A DNA stretch of 64,000 nt from JBDFMH01 sp047238125 (GCF_047238125.1 NZ_JBDFMH010000001.1:3038001-3102000); one strand, 5' to 3'. Shown: positions 15,965 through 24,288, counted from the first letter of the stretch. Notes: generated by a model not told the origin, from the sequence alone. A program made the numbers and translations.

Positions 15965-16426
15965 TCAATCCCGTCCGGCGATCCGGCGGGCGACCTCGGC
16001 CAGCTGATCGGACGCGGCGCCCCAGCCGGCTTCGAAACCCATCGCCGCATGCTGATCGCGCGCTTCAACCGTCCAGTGTCGCGCGATCGCGGTGTAACGC
16101 GTCCTGCCGCCCTCTTCGGCGAACTCGTCGATCCGCACCATGAACGGGCCGGCCGGCGCCCAGCCGGCGGTGAAGGCGTCCGTCGAGACGATCCGGCGCT
16201 GGGGCACGACTTCGAGGAAGACGCCTTCATGGGCATGTTCCTCGCCTTGCGGACCGCGCATCACGATGGCCGAGCGGCCGCCTGCCCGCAGCTCCTGCGC
16301 CACGATTTCTGCAGTCCAGGGCCGCGGGCAGAACCATTCGCCGCCATGTTCGGTCCAGGCGCGCCAGACCGCATCGACCGGCGCGTCGATCAGCCGTTCG
16401 ATGCGCAGCTCATGCTCGGCGCTCAT
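15965..16426 (-). CDS. SRPBCC (AHSA1/Bet v1-like) domain protein
   Basis: A 153-aa START-like fold protein. The N-terminus reads ERLIDAPVDAVWRAWTEHGGEWFCP and is followed by AFTAGW and RYTAIARHW, typical of AHSA1-type ligand-binding proteins. It probably binds a hydrophobic small molecule. It is the last gene of a five-gene operon and its ATG overlaps the preceding VOC stop by 4 bases. The stop is convergent with the J-domain gene. Confidence 0.85.
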   Translation of the reverse strand: MSAEHELRIERLIDAPVDAVWRAWTEHGGEWFCPRPWTAEIVAQELRAGGRSAIVMRGPQGEEHAHEGVFLEVVPQRRIVSTDAFTAGWAPAGPFMVRIDEFAEEGGRTRYTAIARHWTVEARDQHAAMGFEAGWGAASDQLAEVARRIAGRD

Positions 16427-16917
16427 GCCGGTCCTCCGCGACGGGCTGCCTCGATCGCGGTGATGTCGATCTTGCGCATGGTCATCATGGCCTGCATCGC
16501 GCGCTTGGCGGCTTCGGGATCGGGATCGGCCATTGCGTCCATCAGCGCCCGCGGCGTGATCTGCCAGTTGTGACCCCAGCGATCCTTGCACCAGCCGCAT
16601 TCACTCTCCGCGCCGCCATTGCCGACGATCGCGTTCCAGTAGCGGTCGGTCGTTTCCTGATCGTCGGTGAAGATCATGAAGCTGACGGCTTCGTTCGGCT
16701 TGAACATCGGGCCGCCGTTGAGCCCGACGAACGGCTGGCCGAGCAGGGTGAATTCCACCGTCAGTTCCGATCCCGCGGTGCCGTCGGGATAATCCACCGG
16801 CGCGGTGCGGATCGCATCGACATGACTGTCCGGGAATACCGATGCGTAGAATTCGGCGGCATGCCGGGCCTGGCCATGATCGTACCAAAGGCAGGCAGCC
16901 ATCGGGTGCTGGTTCAT
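16423..16917 (-). CDS. VOC family protein, PhnB/3-demethylubiquinone-methyltransferase-like
   Basis: A 164-aa protein of the vicinal oxygen chelate superfamily, PhnB-like branch: CLWYDHGQARHAAEFYASVF, GLNGGP, SFMIFTDDQETTDRYW, and the CGWCKDRWGHNWQITP signature. Despite the old methyltransferase name, these are metal-binding glyoxalase-fold proteins of uncertain reaction. Part of the GST operon. Confidence 0.85.
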   Translation of the reverse strand: MNQHPMAACLWYDHGQARHAAEFYASVFPDSHVDAIRTAPVDYPDGTAGSELTVEFTLLGQPFVGLNGGPMFKPNEAVSFMIFTDDQETTDRYWNAIVGNGGAESECGWCKDRWGHNWQITPRALMDAMADPDPEAAKRAMQAMMTMRKIDITAIEAARRGGPA

Positions 16918-16918
16918 G

Positions 16919-17704
16919 TCACTCTCCCTTGCCGCCGGGTGCCACGATGCCGAACGGGGCTCCCATCGGATCGCTGGCGACGATGATGCGATCGCCGCCC
17001 GGCACGTCCATCGGACCGGCATGAACGGTGCCGCCCTCGGTCCGCACCGTATCGGCAGCGACATCGATGTCGGGTGCGCGGAAATAGAAGAGCCAGCCGG
17101 CCGGCTGTTCGGGCGAGCCCTGCCGCATCGTGGCACCGATCGTCTCGTCGCCGACCGCCACGAAGATGTAATCGCCCATGTCGCCCATCGGCATGCTGCC
17201 GGGGAAGCTCCAGCCGAAGACATTCGCGTAGAAGTCGTTGCCCGCCGCCTGGTCGGTGGTCGTCAGTTCGTTCCAGTTGCATTTGCCCATGCCGGTGCGA
17301 TCCCAGGCAGTGCTGCTTTCGGTACTGGCGCCGCGCATCACGTAGAAGGGGTTGCCCTGCGGATCCGCGACATAGGCCATGCGGCCGACGCCCGGCAGGT
17401 CGAAGGCCGGGATCCGCACGCTGCCGCCTGCGGTCGCGATCCGCGCGACGGTTGCATCGACATCGTCGACGCCGACGTAGAAATGCCAGCCGGGATCGAT
17501 CTGGGGCGGAGACTGCCCCGGCTGATGGCCGGCGAGGCCGCCCACGAACGCGCCCCCGCCCGCATCGATCATGCGGTAATCCATGCCCCCCGGATCGGCG
17601 GGATGGATCGTCCAGCCGACGACGGCTTCATAGAATCGCTTCGCGCGATCCGGCTCTGCACTCAGCAGTTCGTACCAGATCGGGGTGCCGTGCGGATTGG
17701 TCAT
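16919..17704 (-). CDS. Two-domain VOC (glyoxalase/bleomycin-resistance-like) protein
   Basis: A 261-aa protein with two glyoxalase-fold repeats. The first contains IWYELLSAEPDRAKRFYEAV and VADPQGNPFYVM; the second contains NWNELTTTDQAAGNDFYANV and ASDPMGAPFGIV. Tandem VOC domains usually form one metal site between them. It is related to bacterial hydroxylase- or antibiotic-resistance-type VOC proteins; substrate unknown. It lies 1 base from the next VOC gene in the operon. Confidence 0.86.
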   Translation of the reverse strand: MTNPHGTPIWYELLSAEPDRAKRFYEAVVGWTIHPADPGGMDYRMIDAGGGAFVGGLAGHQPGQSPPQIDPGWHFYVGVDDVDATVARIATAGGSVRIPAFDLPGVGRMAYVADPQGNPFYVMRGASTESSTAWDRTGMGKCNWNELTTTDQAAGNDFYANVFGWSFPGSMPMGDMGDYIFVAVGDETIGATMRQGSPEQPAGWLFYFRAPDIDVAADTVRTEGGTVHAGPMDVPGGDRIIVASDPMGAPFGIVAPGGKGE

Positions 17705-17718
17705 CGATCCTCTCCCCG

Positions 17719-18435
17719 TCAGGCGTCGACGACGGGCGTGAACCCGCCATAGATCATGCGCTTGCCATCGAACGGCATGTCGTCGGGCGGCGTCTTCATC
17801 CGCTCGTCGGCCATGAACTTCTCCCAGCCGGCGACGTGCGCCTCCTTCGAGGGCCATTCGACCCAGCTGAACACCACTTGTTCGCCATCCTTGGCGTGGG
17901 TCGCGCGCCGGAAATCGGTGATCTTGCCATCCGGCACGTCGACGCCCCAGCATTCGACGACGCGCGTGGCACCGGATTCAAGAAAGATCGGCGCGACCCT
18001 GCGCGCCATATCGAAATAGGCGCCCTTATTTTCCGTCGGCACGGGAATCAGATAGCCGTCGGCATATCCCATGGTGCCGCCCGGGCCTTCGTCGACTTCC
18101 GGTACGAATCCGGCGAAAATCATGCGCTTGCCATCGAACGGCATTTCGCCGAGCTCGGCCATGCGCGGGTCGCTCATCATCTTCTGGCCGGCCGCATCGC
18201 AGGTCGTCTTGTCGGGAAACTCGATCCAGCTGAACAGGACGGCTTCGCCAGGCTCAGCCTGGACCGCGCCCTTGAAATCGTTGATCTTCCCATCCGGCAC
18301 GTCATCGCCCCAGCCTTCGACCAGGCGATCGGCGCCGAATTCCTTGAACAGCGGCAGCGCCTTGGTGGCATGATCGACATAGCGCGCCTGATTCGCGGTG
18401 GGCACCGCCAGCACGAACCCTTGAACATAGGTCAT
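17719..18435 (-). CDS. Tandem DUF1428 protein
   Basis: A 238-aa protein made of two DUF1428 (ferredoxin-like, Dabb-related) domains, about residues 1–116 and 120–238. Each copy has a VDVPDGKI/DDVPDGKI element, an FSW(I/V)E(F/W)P strand and an MPFDGKRMI(F/Y)GGF/AGF C-terminal strand. Most DUF1428 proteins are single-domain, so this is an internal duplication. Function unknown. Its ATG overlaps the GST stop by 4 bases. Confidence 0.87.
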   Translation of the reverse strand: MTYVQGFVLAVPTANQARYVDHATKALPLFKEFGADRLVEGWGDDVPDGKINDFKGAVQAEPGEAVLFSWIEFPDKTTCDAAGQKMMSDPRMAELGEMPFDGKRMIFAGFVPEVDEGPGGTMGYADGYLIPVPTENKGAYFDMARRVAPIFLESGATRVVECWGVDVPDGKITDFRRATHAKDGEQVVFSWVEWPSKEAHVAGWEKFMADERMKTPPDDMPFDGKRMIYGGFTPVVDA

Positions 18436-19196
18436 TGGCCCTCTCCTCGGTTCTGTTTCATCTTGGCCTCCCATTCGGCGAAGCCCGGCGGCGGGCTGCC
18501 GGTGAAGCCTTCGAGCTGCGCGGCCAGCGCGCGCTGAAAGGCCGGCCTCGCCTCGCCCCGGGCGACGTAGGCCACCAGCCCCGGATATTTTTCGAGCAGC
18601 GGATCGCCACGCAGGATGCGCAGCACCGATATCATCAGCAGATCACCGGTGGTGAACTGGCCGTCGAACCATTCACGCTCGCCCAGACGGGCAGCGACTT
18701 CGCCCAGCCGCTCGTCGATCCGCTGGCAGATGGCGGGCAGCCGCGGCTTCGACCATGGCTTGTCGGCTTCGAACAGCGTAGCGATGGCATGATCCATGAT
18801 CGGCGGCTCGACCGTATTGAGTGCGGCGAACATCCATTCGATCGCGCGAGCACGACCACCCGGATCCTTCGGCAGCATCGCGCCGCGCGTCTCCGCGATG
18901 TGCAGCACGATCGCGCCCGATTCGAACAAGGTGATGCCGTCTTCCTCCAGCGTCGGCACCTGCCCGAACGGCTGGATGCCGCGGTGAGGTGGCGCCTTCT
19001 GATCGCCCTGGCTCAGATAGCGGACGGCATAAGCCTGTCCGGCCTCTTCCAGCGCCCAGCGTGCGCGCAGATCGCGGACTTGCCCCCTGGCGAAATCGGG
19101 CACCCAATCGAATGCGGTTATGGTGGGGCGCGGCGGGGCGTGTCGTTGACCCGCGGCGTTGCCTGACCCGCTGTCTTCTGGTCGTGAATCGGTCAT
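18432..19196 (-). CDS. Glutathione S-transferase family protein
   Basis: A 254-aa GST-like protein. The thioredoxin-fold N-terminal domain has GQVPTLEEDGITLFESGAI (glutathione contacts; the ES pair) and the helical C-terminal domain has FTTGDLLMISVL. A Pro-rich leader of about 25 residues precedes the fold. A strong GAGGAGA ribosome-binding site sits just ahead of the ATG. First gene of the operon with DUF1428, VOC and SRPBCC genes, divergent from an HxlR-type regulator, which suggests inducible detoxification. Confidence 0.85.
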   Translation of the reverse strand: MTDSRPEDSGSGNAAGQRHAPPRPTITAFDWVPDFARGQVRDLRARWALEEAGQAYAVRYLSQGDQKAPPHRGIQPFGQVPTLEEDGITLFESGAIVLHIAETRGAMLPKDPGGRARAIEWMFAALNTVEPPIMDHAIATLFEADKPWSKPRLPAICQRIDERLGEVAARLGEREWFDGQFTTGDLLMISVLRILRGDPLLEKYPGLVAYVARGEARPAFQRALAAQLEGFTGSPPPGFAEWEAKMKQNRGEGQ

Positions 19197-19247
19197 GGTG
19201 TCTCCTCTCACCTTGTCCGGATCAATATTGCCTTGGCTAGCGGAATG

Positions 19248-19264
19248 AGTTATCAAAAGCAACT
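19248..19264. promoter_or_regulatory. Possible operator in divergent promoter region
   Basis: AGTT-N9-AACT is a short inverted repeat directly in front of the regulator start codon within the 68-base divergent region. Only 4-bp arms are perfect. Autoregulation by the adjacent HxlR-type protein is plausible but the motif is weak. Confidence 0.25.
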
Positions 19265-19960
19265 ATGAAGTCAGAAAAAGTTACCGATGAGCGATTGTCC
19301 ACCGAACGCTGGTATGACGATGCATGCGGCACCGCTCATGCGCTCGAGCTGGTCGGCGAGCGCTGGTCGCTGCTGATCGTGCGCGAACTGATGTTTGGCG
19401 GACGCCGGTTCAGCGAGTTGCGGGCCAGCCTGCCGGGCATCAGCGCGAACATATTGACGCAGCGATTGGCCGGCCTTGAGGCAGCGGGCATCGCGCGGCG
19501 GCGACGGTTGCCGCCGCCCGCCAATGTGCAGGTCTACGAACTGACCGATTGGGGCTATCAGGCCGAGGTCGCGATCCAGGAACTGGGTCGCTGGGCGGCA
19601 CGCTCGCCCACCCATGATCCGTCGCTGCCGCTATCGGCGGCATCGCTGATGCTGTCGTTCCGCACGATGATCGATCGGCCGCGCGCCGCATCATGCCCGG
19701 CCCGGATCGGATTCAGGTTCGGGGCGGAAGCGTTCGTCGCCCGGATCGGCGCCGACGGGATCGAGATAGAACGTGGCGAACCCGCCGGCGTGGATGCGGT
19801 CCTCACCAGCGATCCGATGACGATCGCCGGCATCGTCTATGGCGGCCGCCCGATCGCAGATGCCGAGGCCGCCGGCGTGCTGCGGGTAGAGGGCGATCGG
19901 GCCATTGCCGAGCAAGTGACTGGGCTGTTCGTGCTGCCGCCCAAGGCCGGGGCGGGTTGA
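19265..19960 (+). CDS. HxlR-type transcriptional regulator with C-terminal SCP2-like domain
   Basis: A 231-aa winged-helix regulator. The HxlR domain (about 15–110) has CGTAHALELVGERWSLLIVRE, FGGRRFSEL, GISANILTQRL and VYELTDWG. The C-terminal half (about 130–225) looks like an SCP2 sterol-carrier-type fold (DAVLTSDPMTIAGIVYGG, GDRAIAEQVTGLF), a possible ligand sensor for hydrophobic molecules. It is transcribed divergently from the GST operon with only 68 bases between, and probably regulates it. Confidence 0.83.
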   Translation: MKSEKVTDERLSTERWYDDACGTAHALELVGERWSLLIVRELMFGGRRFSELRASLPGISANILTQRLAGLEAAGIARRRRLPPPANVQVYELTDWGYQAEVAIQELGRWAARSPTHDPSLPLSAASLMLSFRTMIDRPRAASCPARIGFRFGAEAFVARIGADGIEIERGEPAGVDAVLTSDPMTIAGIVYGGRPIADAEAAGVLRVEGDRAIAEQVTGLFVLPPKAGAG

Positions 19961-20060
19961 CGGACGCGCTCCGGCTTCCCACTAGCCAAGGCGATAGCGA
20001 CCGGAACCCATCGAAGCCGGCGCCATTCTTCACGTGACCCCAAGCGATCCGGATGTGGTG

Positions 20061-21065
20061 ATGACCGACCTGCCCAATATCCAGCCCGATAGCCGCACCG
20101 CGACCGTGCTGGATGCACCCGACCGGATGGTGAAGCTACGCGACGCGTTCGGCATCGACAGCGACATGGAAGTGCCGGGCTTTTCCGAGGCGGACGAGCG
20201 GGTGCCAGATCTCGACCCCGCCTATGTATTCGATCCGGATACGACGTTGGCGATCTGCGCCGGCTTCGCCCACAACCGGCGGGTAATGGTGCAGGGCTAT
20301 CACGGCACCGGCAAGTCGACGCACATCGAGCAGGTGGCCGCGCGCCTGAACTGGCCATGCATCCGCATCAACCTGGATGCGCACATCAGCCGCATCGATC
20401 TGATCGGCCGCGACGCGATCGTGCTGCGCGACGGCCAGCAGGTGACCGAATTCCGCGAAGGCCTGCTGCCCTGGGCGCTGCAGACGCCGACCGCCTTGGT
20501 GTTCGACGAATATGATGCCGGCCGGCCCGACGTGATGTTCGTGATCCAGCGGGTGCTGGAAACCGAGGGCAAGCTGACCTTGCTCGACCAGAACCGCGTG
20601 ATCCGGCCGAACCCCTATTTCCGGCTGTTCGCGACGGCGAATACGGTAGGCCTGGGTGATACCAGCGGACTTTATCACGGTACGCAGCAGATCAACCAGG
20701 GCCAGATGGACCGCTGGAACATCGTGGTGACGCTGAACTATCTGCCGGCCGCGGTCGAGGCGCAGATCGTGCTCGCCAAGAGTGGCGAGTATGACAAGCC
20801 CGACGGCAAGAAGCTGGTCGACAACATGGTCAAGGTGGCGGACCTGACCCGCGCCGGATTCATCGCGGGCGATATCTCGACTGTGATGAGCCCCCGCACG
20901 GTGATCAGCTGGGCGCAGAATGCGCTGATTTTCGACGATGTCGGCTTCGCCTTCCGGCTGAGCTTCCTCAACAAGTGCGACGAGGCCGAGCGCTCGCTTG
21001 TCGCCGAATATTATCAGCGCGTGTTCGGCAAGGATTTGCCGGAGAGCGTGGTTAGCAAAGGCTGA
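20061..21065 (+). CDS. cobS: Cobaltochelatase subunit CobS
   Basis: A 334-aa AAA+ ATPase that with CobT forms the chaperone-like ring activating CobN to insert cobalt into hydrogenobyrinate a,c-diamide in aerobic cobalamin synthesis. Walker A is GYHGTGKST (79–87), Walker B LVFDEYDAG, sensor 1 RLFATANT. The ATG is preferred over a GTG nine codons upstream because homologues start MTD(L/I)PNIQPD. No cobN is in the window. A toxin–antitoxin pair separates it from cobT. Confidence 0.9.
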   Translation: MTDLPNIQPDSRTATVLDAPDRMVKLRDAFGIDSDMEVPGFSEADERVPDLDPAYVFDPDTTLAICAGFAHNRRVMVQGYHGTGKSTHIEQVAARLNWPCIRINLDAHISRIDLIGRDAIVLRDGQQVTEFREGLLPWALQTPTALVFDEYDAGRPDVMFVIQRVLETEGKLTLLDQNRVIRPNPYFRLFATANTVGLGDTSGLYHGTQQINQGQMDRWNIVVTLNYLPAAVEAQIVLAKSGEYDKPDGKKLVDNMVKVADLTRAGFIAGDISTVMSPRTVISWAQNALIFDDVGFAFRLSFLNKCDEAERSLVAEYYQRVFGKDLPESVVSKG

Positions 21066-21107
21066 GCCGGCGTTGGTTGAAAGGCGTCGATTGCATAGGA
21101 TGGCATC

Positions 21108-21404
21108 ATGCGCGCCGATAGGGTTATCAAGACATTGAAGGATCACGAAGGCGAACTGCGGCAGCTCGGCATCGCCAGCCTATCCCTGTTCGGATCGGTA
21201 GCACGTCGGCAGGAGCACGCGGTTTCCGATGTGGATATCGCGATTACTTTGGATAGCGCTGCGCATGTGGGCGCTTTCGCATTTGCGGCGATCGCTGGCC
21301 GGCTCGGCAGCTTGCTCGAGGCGACGGTCGATGTGGTAGGCGAGCCCGCTCGCAAGCCGGCCATCCAGCGAGAGATCGATCGGGATCGCTGGCTTGTCTT
21401 TTGA
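21108..21404 (+). CDS. MntA-like minimal nucleotidyltransferase antitoxin
   Basis: A 98-aa MNT-domain protein (DNA polymerase beta fold). The signature GSx10DxD is intact: FGSVARRQEHAVSDVDIAI (G29, S30, D41, D43). In HepT–MntA (type VII) systems this enzyme adds AMP to the HepT toxin and silences it. It overlaps the downstream HepT start by 11 bases. Inserted between cobS (42-base gap) and the rest of the cob operon. Confidence 0.85.
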   Translation: MRADRVIKTLKDHEGELRQLGIASLSLFGSVARRQEHAVSDVDIAITLDSAAHVGAFAFAAIAGRLGSLLEATVDVVGEPARKPAIQREIDRDRWLVF

Positions 21405-21744
21405 TCGCGAGTTCAGGCGGGTCGAGGATATCGTCGCCAATATCGATCTGGCGATCGCCTATCTCGGGGATCACGACGAGGCCTCTTTCGCGGCCGACCG
21501 CAAGACCATGGATGCCGTTGAACGATGCCTGCAGCGGCTGACCGAGGCGGCGATTCGCATTGGGGCTGAGCGGATGTCGCTGATTGCGCCCGACCTGCCC
21601 ATGTCCGAGGTCCGTGGTCTTGGGAACATGCTGCGCCATGAATATGAGAACATCGACGCGCTGACCATTTTCAATACCGTGCAGTTCGATCTGCCGGCGC
21701 TGAAGACGTCTGTCGCTTACCTGGCTGATCTTCGAAATGGCTGA
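21394..21744 (+). CDS. HepT-like HEPN ribonuclease toxin (DUF86)
   Basis: A 116-aa all-helical HEPN/DUF86 protein, the toxin partner of the MNT gene in front of it. The active-site region reads VRGLGNMLRHEYENID (74–88), with H82 and Y84, the tyrosine that MntA modifies in characterised systems. The classical Rx4–6H is not exact here: the Arg at the usual position is Gly77, with R74 eight before and R81 next to the His. A TTG start overlapping the mntA end is chosen. The last 8 bases overlap the cobT start. Confidence 0.83.
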   Translation: MSFDREFRRVEDIVANIDLAIAYLGDHDEASFAADRKTMDAVERCLQRLTEAAIRIGAERMSLIAPDLPMSEVRGLGNMLRHEYENIDALTIFNTVQFDLPALKTSVAYLADLRNG

Positions 21745-23566
21745 GCAGACACCTCTCGATCGCTTCAAGGCCTCGCTCGGCGGGGCGGCGCGGGCGATGG
21801 CGCGCGAGCCCGAGCTGGAACTGGGCTTCACCACCGATGCGCCGCAGCTTCTCGGCAAATCGATCAAGGTGCCTGCGCCGGCGCGCTCGCTGCCGGCCGA
21901 TCAGGTGGCCGAGGCGCGTGGCTTTGCGGATGGGGCGGCGTTGCGGCTGCGGCACCATGATGGCGCGCTCCATGCCCGGGGCGCCCCGGCGGAGGCGATC
22001 GCGCGCGCGGTATTCGATGCGGCCGAGCAGGCGCGGATCGAGGCGATCGGTTCGCGCCAGATGGCGGGCGTGCGCGATAATCTTTCGGCCTCGCTGGCGA
22101 TGCGGATGAAATCCGATCCGCTGGTGCGCGCGCGCACCGCGGAGGAAGTGCCGCTCTCGACCGCGATCGGGCTGATGGTCCGCGAAAGGCTGACCGGCGA
22201 TCTGCCGCCTGCTGCCGCCGAGCCCGGCTTGGCGCTGGTGCGCAGCTGGATCGAGGAGCGGGCGGGTGCTGATCTCGACGCGCTGGCGCTGGCGCTGGAC
22301 GACCAGCGCGCCTTTGCGAAACTCGCGACCCGGCTGCTGGAGGATCTGGCGCTGATCGATGTCGAGGCGCAGCCGGAGAGCGACCCGCAGGACAGCGAGG
22401 ACAGTGACGGCGACGAGCCCGACGAGGGCCAGGAAGGCGCACAGGACGAGGAGGACGGCGGGAGTTCCGACAGCCAGGTCGAAGCCCGCTCGGAGGAATC
22501 CGAGGGCGGCGACGAGGAAAGCGACAGCCGCGAAACCGACGACGAGATGTCGGACGAGATGGATGGCCAGGACGGCGACGAAGGCGACGAGGGCATGATG
22601 CCCGTCCGGCCCAATCGGCCGCCAGCCGACCTGTCCCCCCAGTTCGACTATAAAAGCTTCACGACGGCGTTCGACGAGGTGATCGCGGCGGAGGATCTCT
22701 GCGACGAGGACGAGCTCAACCGGCTGCGCGCCTATCTCGACCAGCAGCTGATCCACTTGCAGGGCGCCGTCACCAAGCTGGCGAACCGGCTGCAGCGCAG
22801 GCTGATGGCGCAACAGTCGCGCAGCTGGGATTTCGACCAGGAGGAAGGGATGCTGGATGCCGCGCGGCTGGCGCGCGTCGTCGTCAGCCCGGGCCATTCG
22901 CTGAGCTACAAGATCGAGCGCGATACCGAGTTCAAGGATACGATCGTCACGCTCCTGATCGACAATTCGGGATCGATGCGCGGCCGCCCGATCTCGATCG
23001 CGGCGATCTCGGCCGACATCATGGCGCGCACTCTGGAACGGTGCGGGGTGAAGACCGAGATACTGGGCTTCACCACCCGCGCCTGGAAAGGCGGGCAGGC
23101 GCGCGAGAAATGGCTGGGGGAAGGGCGGCCCGCGCATCCCGGGCGCCTGAACGATCTGCGCCACATCATCTACAAGCAGGCGGACGCGCCGTGGCGGCGG
23201 GCGCGACGCAATCTCGGCCTGATGATGCGCGAAGGCCTGCTGAAGGAGAATATCGACGGCGAGGCACTGCTCTGGGCGCACGGGCGGCTGATCGCGCGGC
23301 CCGAGGACCGCAAGGTGCTGATGGTGATATCGGACGGGGCGCCGGTCGACGATTCGACGCTGTCGGTCAATTCCGGCAGCTACCTCGAACGCCATCTCCG
23401 CCAGGTGATCGGCTGGATCGAGAGCAGGTCCCCGGTGCAACTGGTGGCGATCGGCATCGGGCATGATGTGACGCGATACTATCAGCGCGCCGTGACGATC
23501 ATGGATGCCGAGCAGCTGGGCGGCACGATGGTGGAGCAGCTGGCGGGGCTGTTCGAGAGCGAGTGA
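21737..23566 (+). CDS. cobT: Cobaltochelatase subunit CobT
   Basis: A 609-aa partner of CobS in the cobalt chelatase. An N-terminal CobT domain (to about 210) is followed by a strongly acidic Glu/Asp/Ser linker (about 210–290) and a C-terminal von Willebrand A domain with the MIDAS motif LLIDNSGSMRG (near 410). The ISDGAPVDDST element also fits. The ATG overlaps the HepT stop, so translation is coupled to the toxin gene rather than to cobS. Confidence 0.92.
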   Translation: MAEQTPLDRFKASLGGAARAMAREPELELGFTTDAPQLLGKSIKVPAPARSLPADQVAEARGFADGAALRLRHHDGALHARGAPAEAIARAVFDAAEQARIEAIGSRQMAGVRDNLSASLAMRMKSDPLVRARTAEEVPLSTAIGLMVRERLTGDLPPAAAEPGLALVRSWIEERAGADLDALALALDDQRAFAKLATRLLEDLALIDVEAQPESDPQDSEDSDGDEPDEGQEGAQDEEDGGSSDSQVEARSEESEGGDEESDSRETDDEMSDEMDGQDGDEGDEGMMPVRPNRPPADLSPQFDYKSFTTAFDEVIAAEDLCDEDELNRLRAYLDQQLIHLQGAVTKLANRLQRRLMAQQSRSWDFDQEEGMLDAARLARVVVSPGHSLSYKIERDTEFKDTIVTLLIDNSGSMRGRPISIAAISADIMARTLERCGVKTEILGFTTRAWKGGQAREKWLGEGRPAHPGRLNDLRHIIYKQADAPWRRARRNLGLMMREGLLKENIDGEALLWAHGRLIARPEDRKVLMVISDGAPVDDSTLSVNSGSYLERHLRQVIGWIESRSPVQLVAIGIGHDVTRYYQRAVTIMDAEQLGGTMVEQLAGLFESE

Positions 23567-23582
23567 TCTACCGGCAAAGAAA

Positions 23583-23614
23583 AGGGCCGGGCCTCCTTTC
23601 GGAAACCCGGCCCT
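23583..23614 (-). terminator. Intrinsic terminator of the glycine-zipper gene
   Basis: A 9-bp perfect stem AGGGCCGGG/CCCGGCCCT with an inner TCC–GGA pairing. Read on the minus strand it is followed by TTTTCTTTG, a good U-rich tail, so it terminates the gene to its right. It may also stop cobT transcripts arriving from the left. Confidence 0.7.
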
Positions 23615-23665
23615 CCGCGAACCCGGATAAGCAACTGCGGGAAACGCGTAGCTGGTACTGATCGA

Positions 23666-24097
23666 TCAGCAGTTGCGATCGATCGCGCGACCGGCGAGGG
23701 CGCCGATGCCCGCGCCCACGATGGCGCCGGCCGTATCGTCGCCGCGACGACCCACCGCCGCATCGCCGAGCAGACCGCCCGCAATCGCGCCGATGATGGT
23801 GCCGCCAGTGCCGTTGTCGCGGCAGCGGCCACGGCCGCCATAATAGCGGCGATCGCCATAATAGCCGCGCCCGCCGCGGTAATAGCCGCGATCGCCACGA
23901 TAGTAGCCGCGGCCGCCATAATAGCGGTCGCCGCCGCGATACCGGCCACCACGGTAGCGATCACCGCGATAACGGTCGCCGGCCTGCTGGTAATAGCCGT
24001 CATAATAGCCCTGCGCCTGCGCGGCAGCGGGTAGGGCAGCCATGCCGGCCGCGGCGACGCAGCCTGCAGTGGCGATCGAAAGCAGCTTCTTGAACAT
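23666..24097 (-). CDS. Secreted Arg/Gly/Tyr-repeat protein with glycine-zipper domain
   Basis: A 143-aa exported protein. A signal peptide (to AQAQG, about residue 29) is followed by roughly a dozen imperfect repeats of the type (D/G)RYRGG and GYYRGG (about 30–90), then a glycine-zipper 2TM-like segment (GGTIIGAIAGGLLGDAAVG ... AGAIVGAGIGALAGRAID). Its ribosome-binding site AAGGAGAT is strong. Glycine zippers pack in membranes; the basic aromatic repeat region could bind polymers or surfaces. Function unknown. The DNA repeats are the coding repeats. Confidence 0.8.
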   Translation of the reverse strand: MFKKLLSIATAGCVAAAGMAALPAAAQAQGYYDGYYQQAGDRYRGDRYRGGRYRGGDRYYGGRGYYRGDRGYYRGGRGYYGDRRYYGGRGRCRDNGTGGTIIGAIAGGLLGDAAVGRRGDDTAGAIVGAGIGALAGRAIDRNC

Positions 24098-24288
24098 GGC
24101 GAAATCTCCTTTCCGTCTTCAAAAGCCGTCCGGTCAGTGCCGGTTCCCTGCTCGGCAGGGGCCAGCCTTCGTCGACATGAGAGCCTTATTTCATGATTCG
24201 TGTGAGCCCTGGCTGAATGCGCGGGTTAGCCGCCGTTCAGCTTGGCGGCTGTGCTGGCGCGCACTGGCGGGCACGTTAAGAGGCGCGG

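Noticed and set aside
19961..20060. Cobalamin riboswitch before cobS
   Set aside because: Only about 100 bases are available and no B12-box or conserved core could be seen.
23820..24010. Tandem short DNA repeats that could suggest a CRISPR or VNTR
   Set aside because: Repeat unit is 9–18 bases, in frame, and encodes RYRGG/GYYRGG peptides; no unique spacers of constant length.
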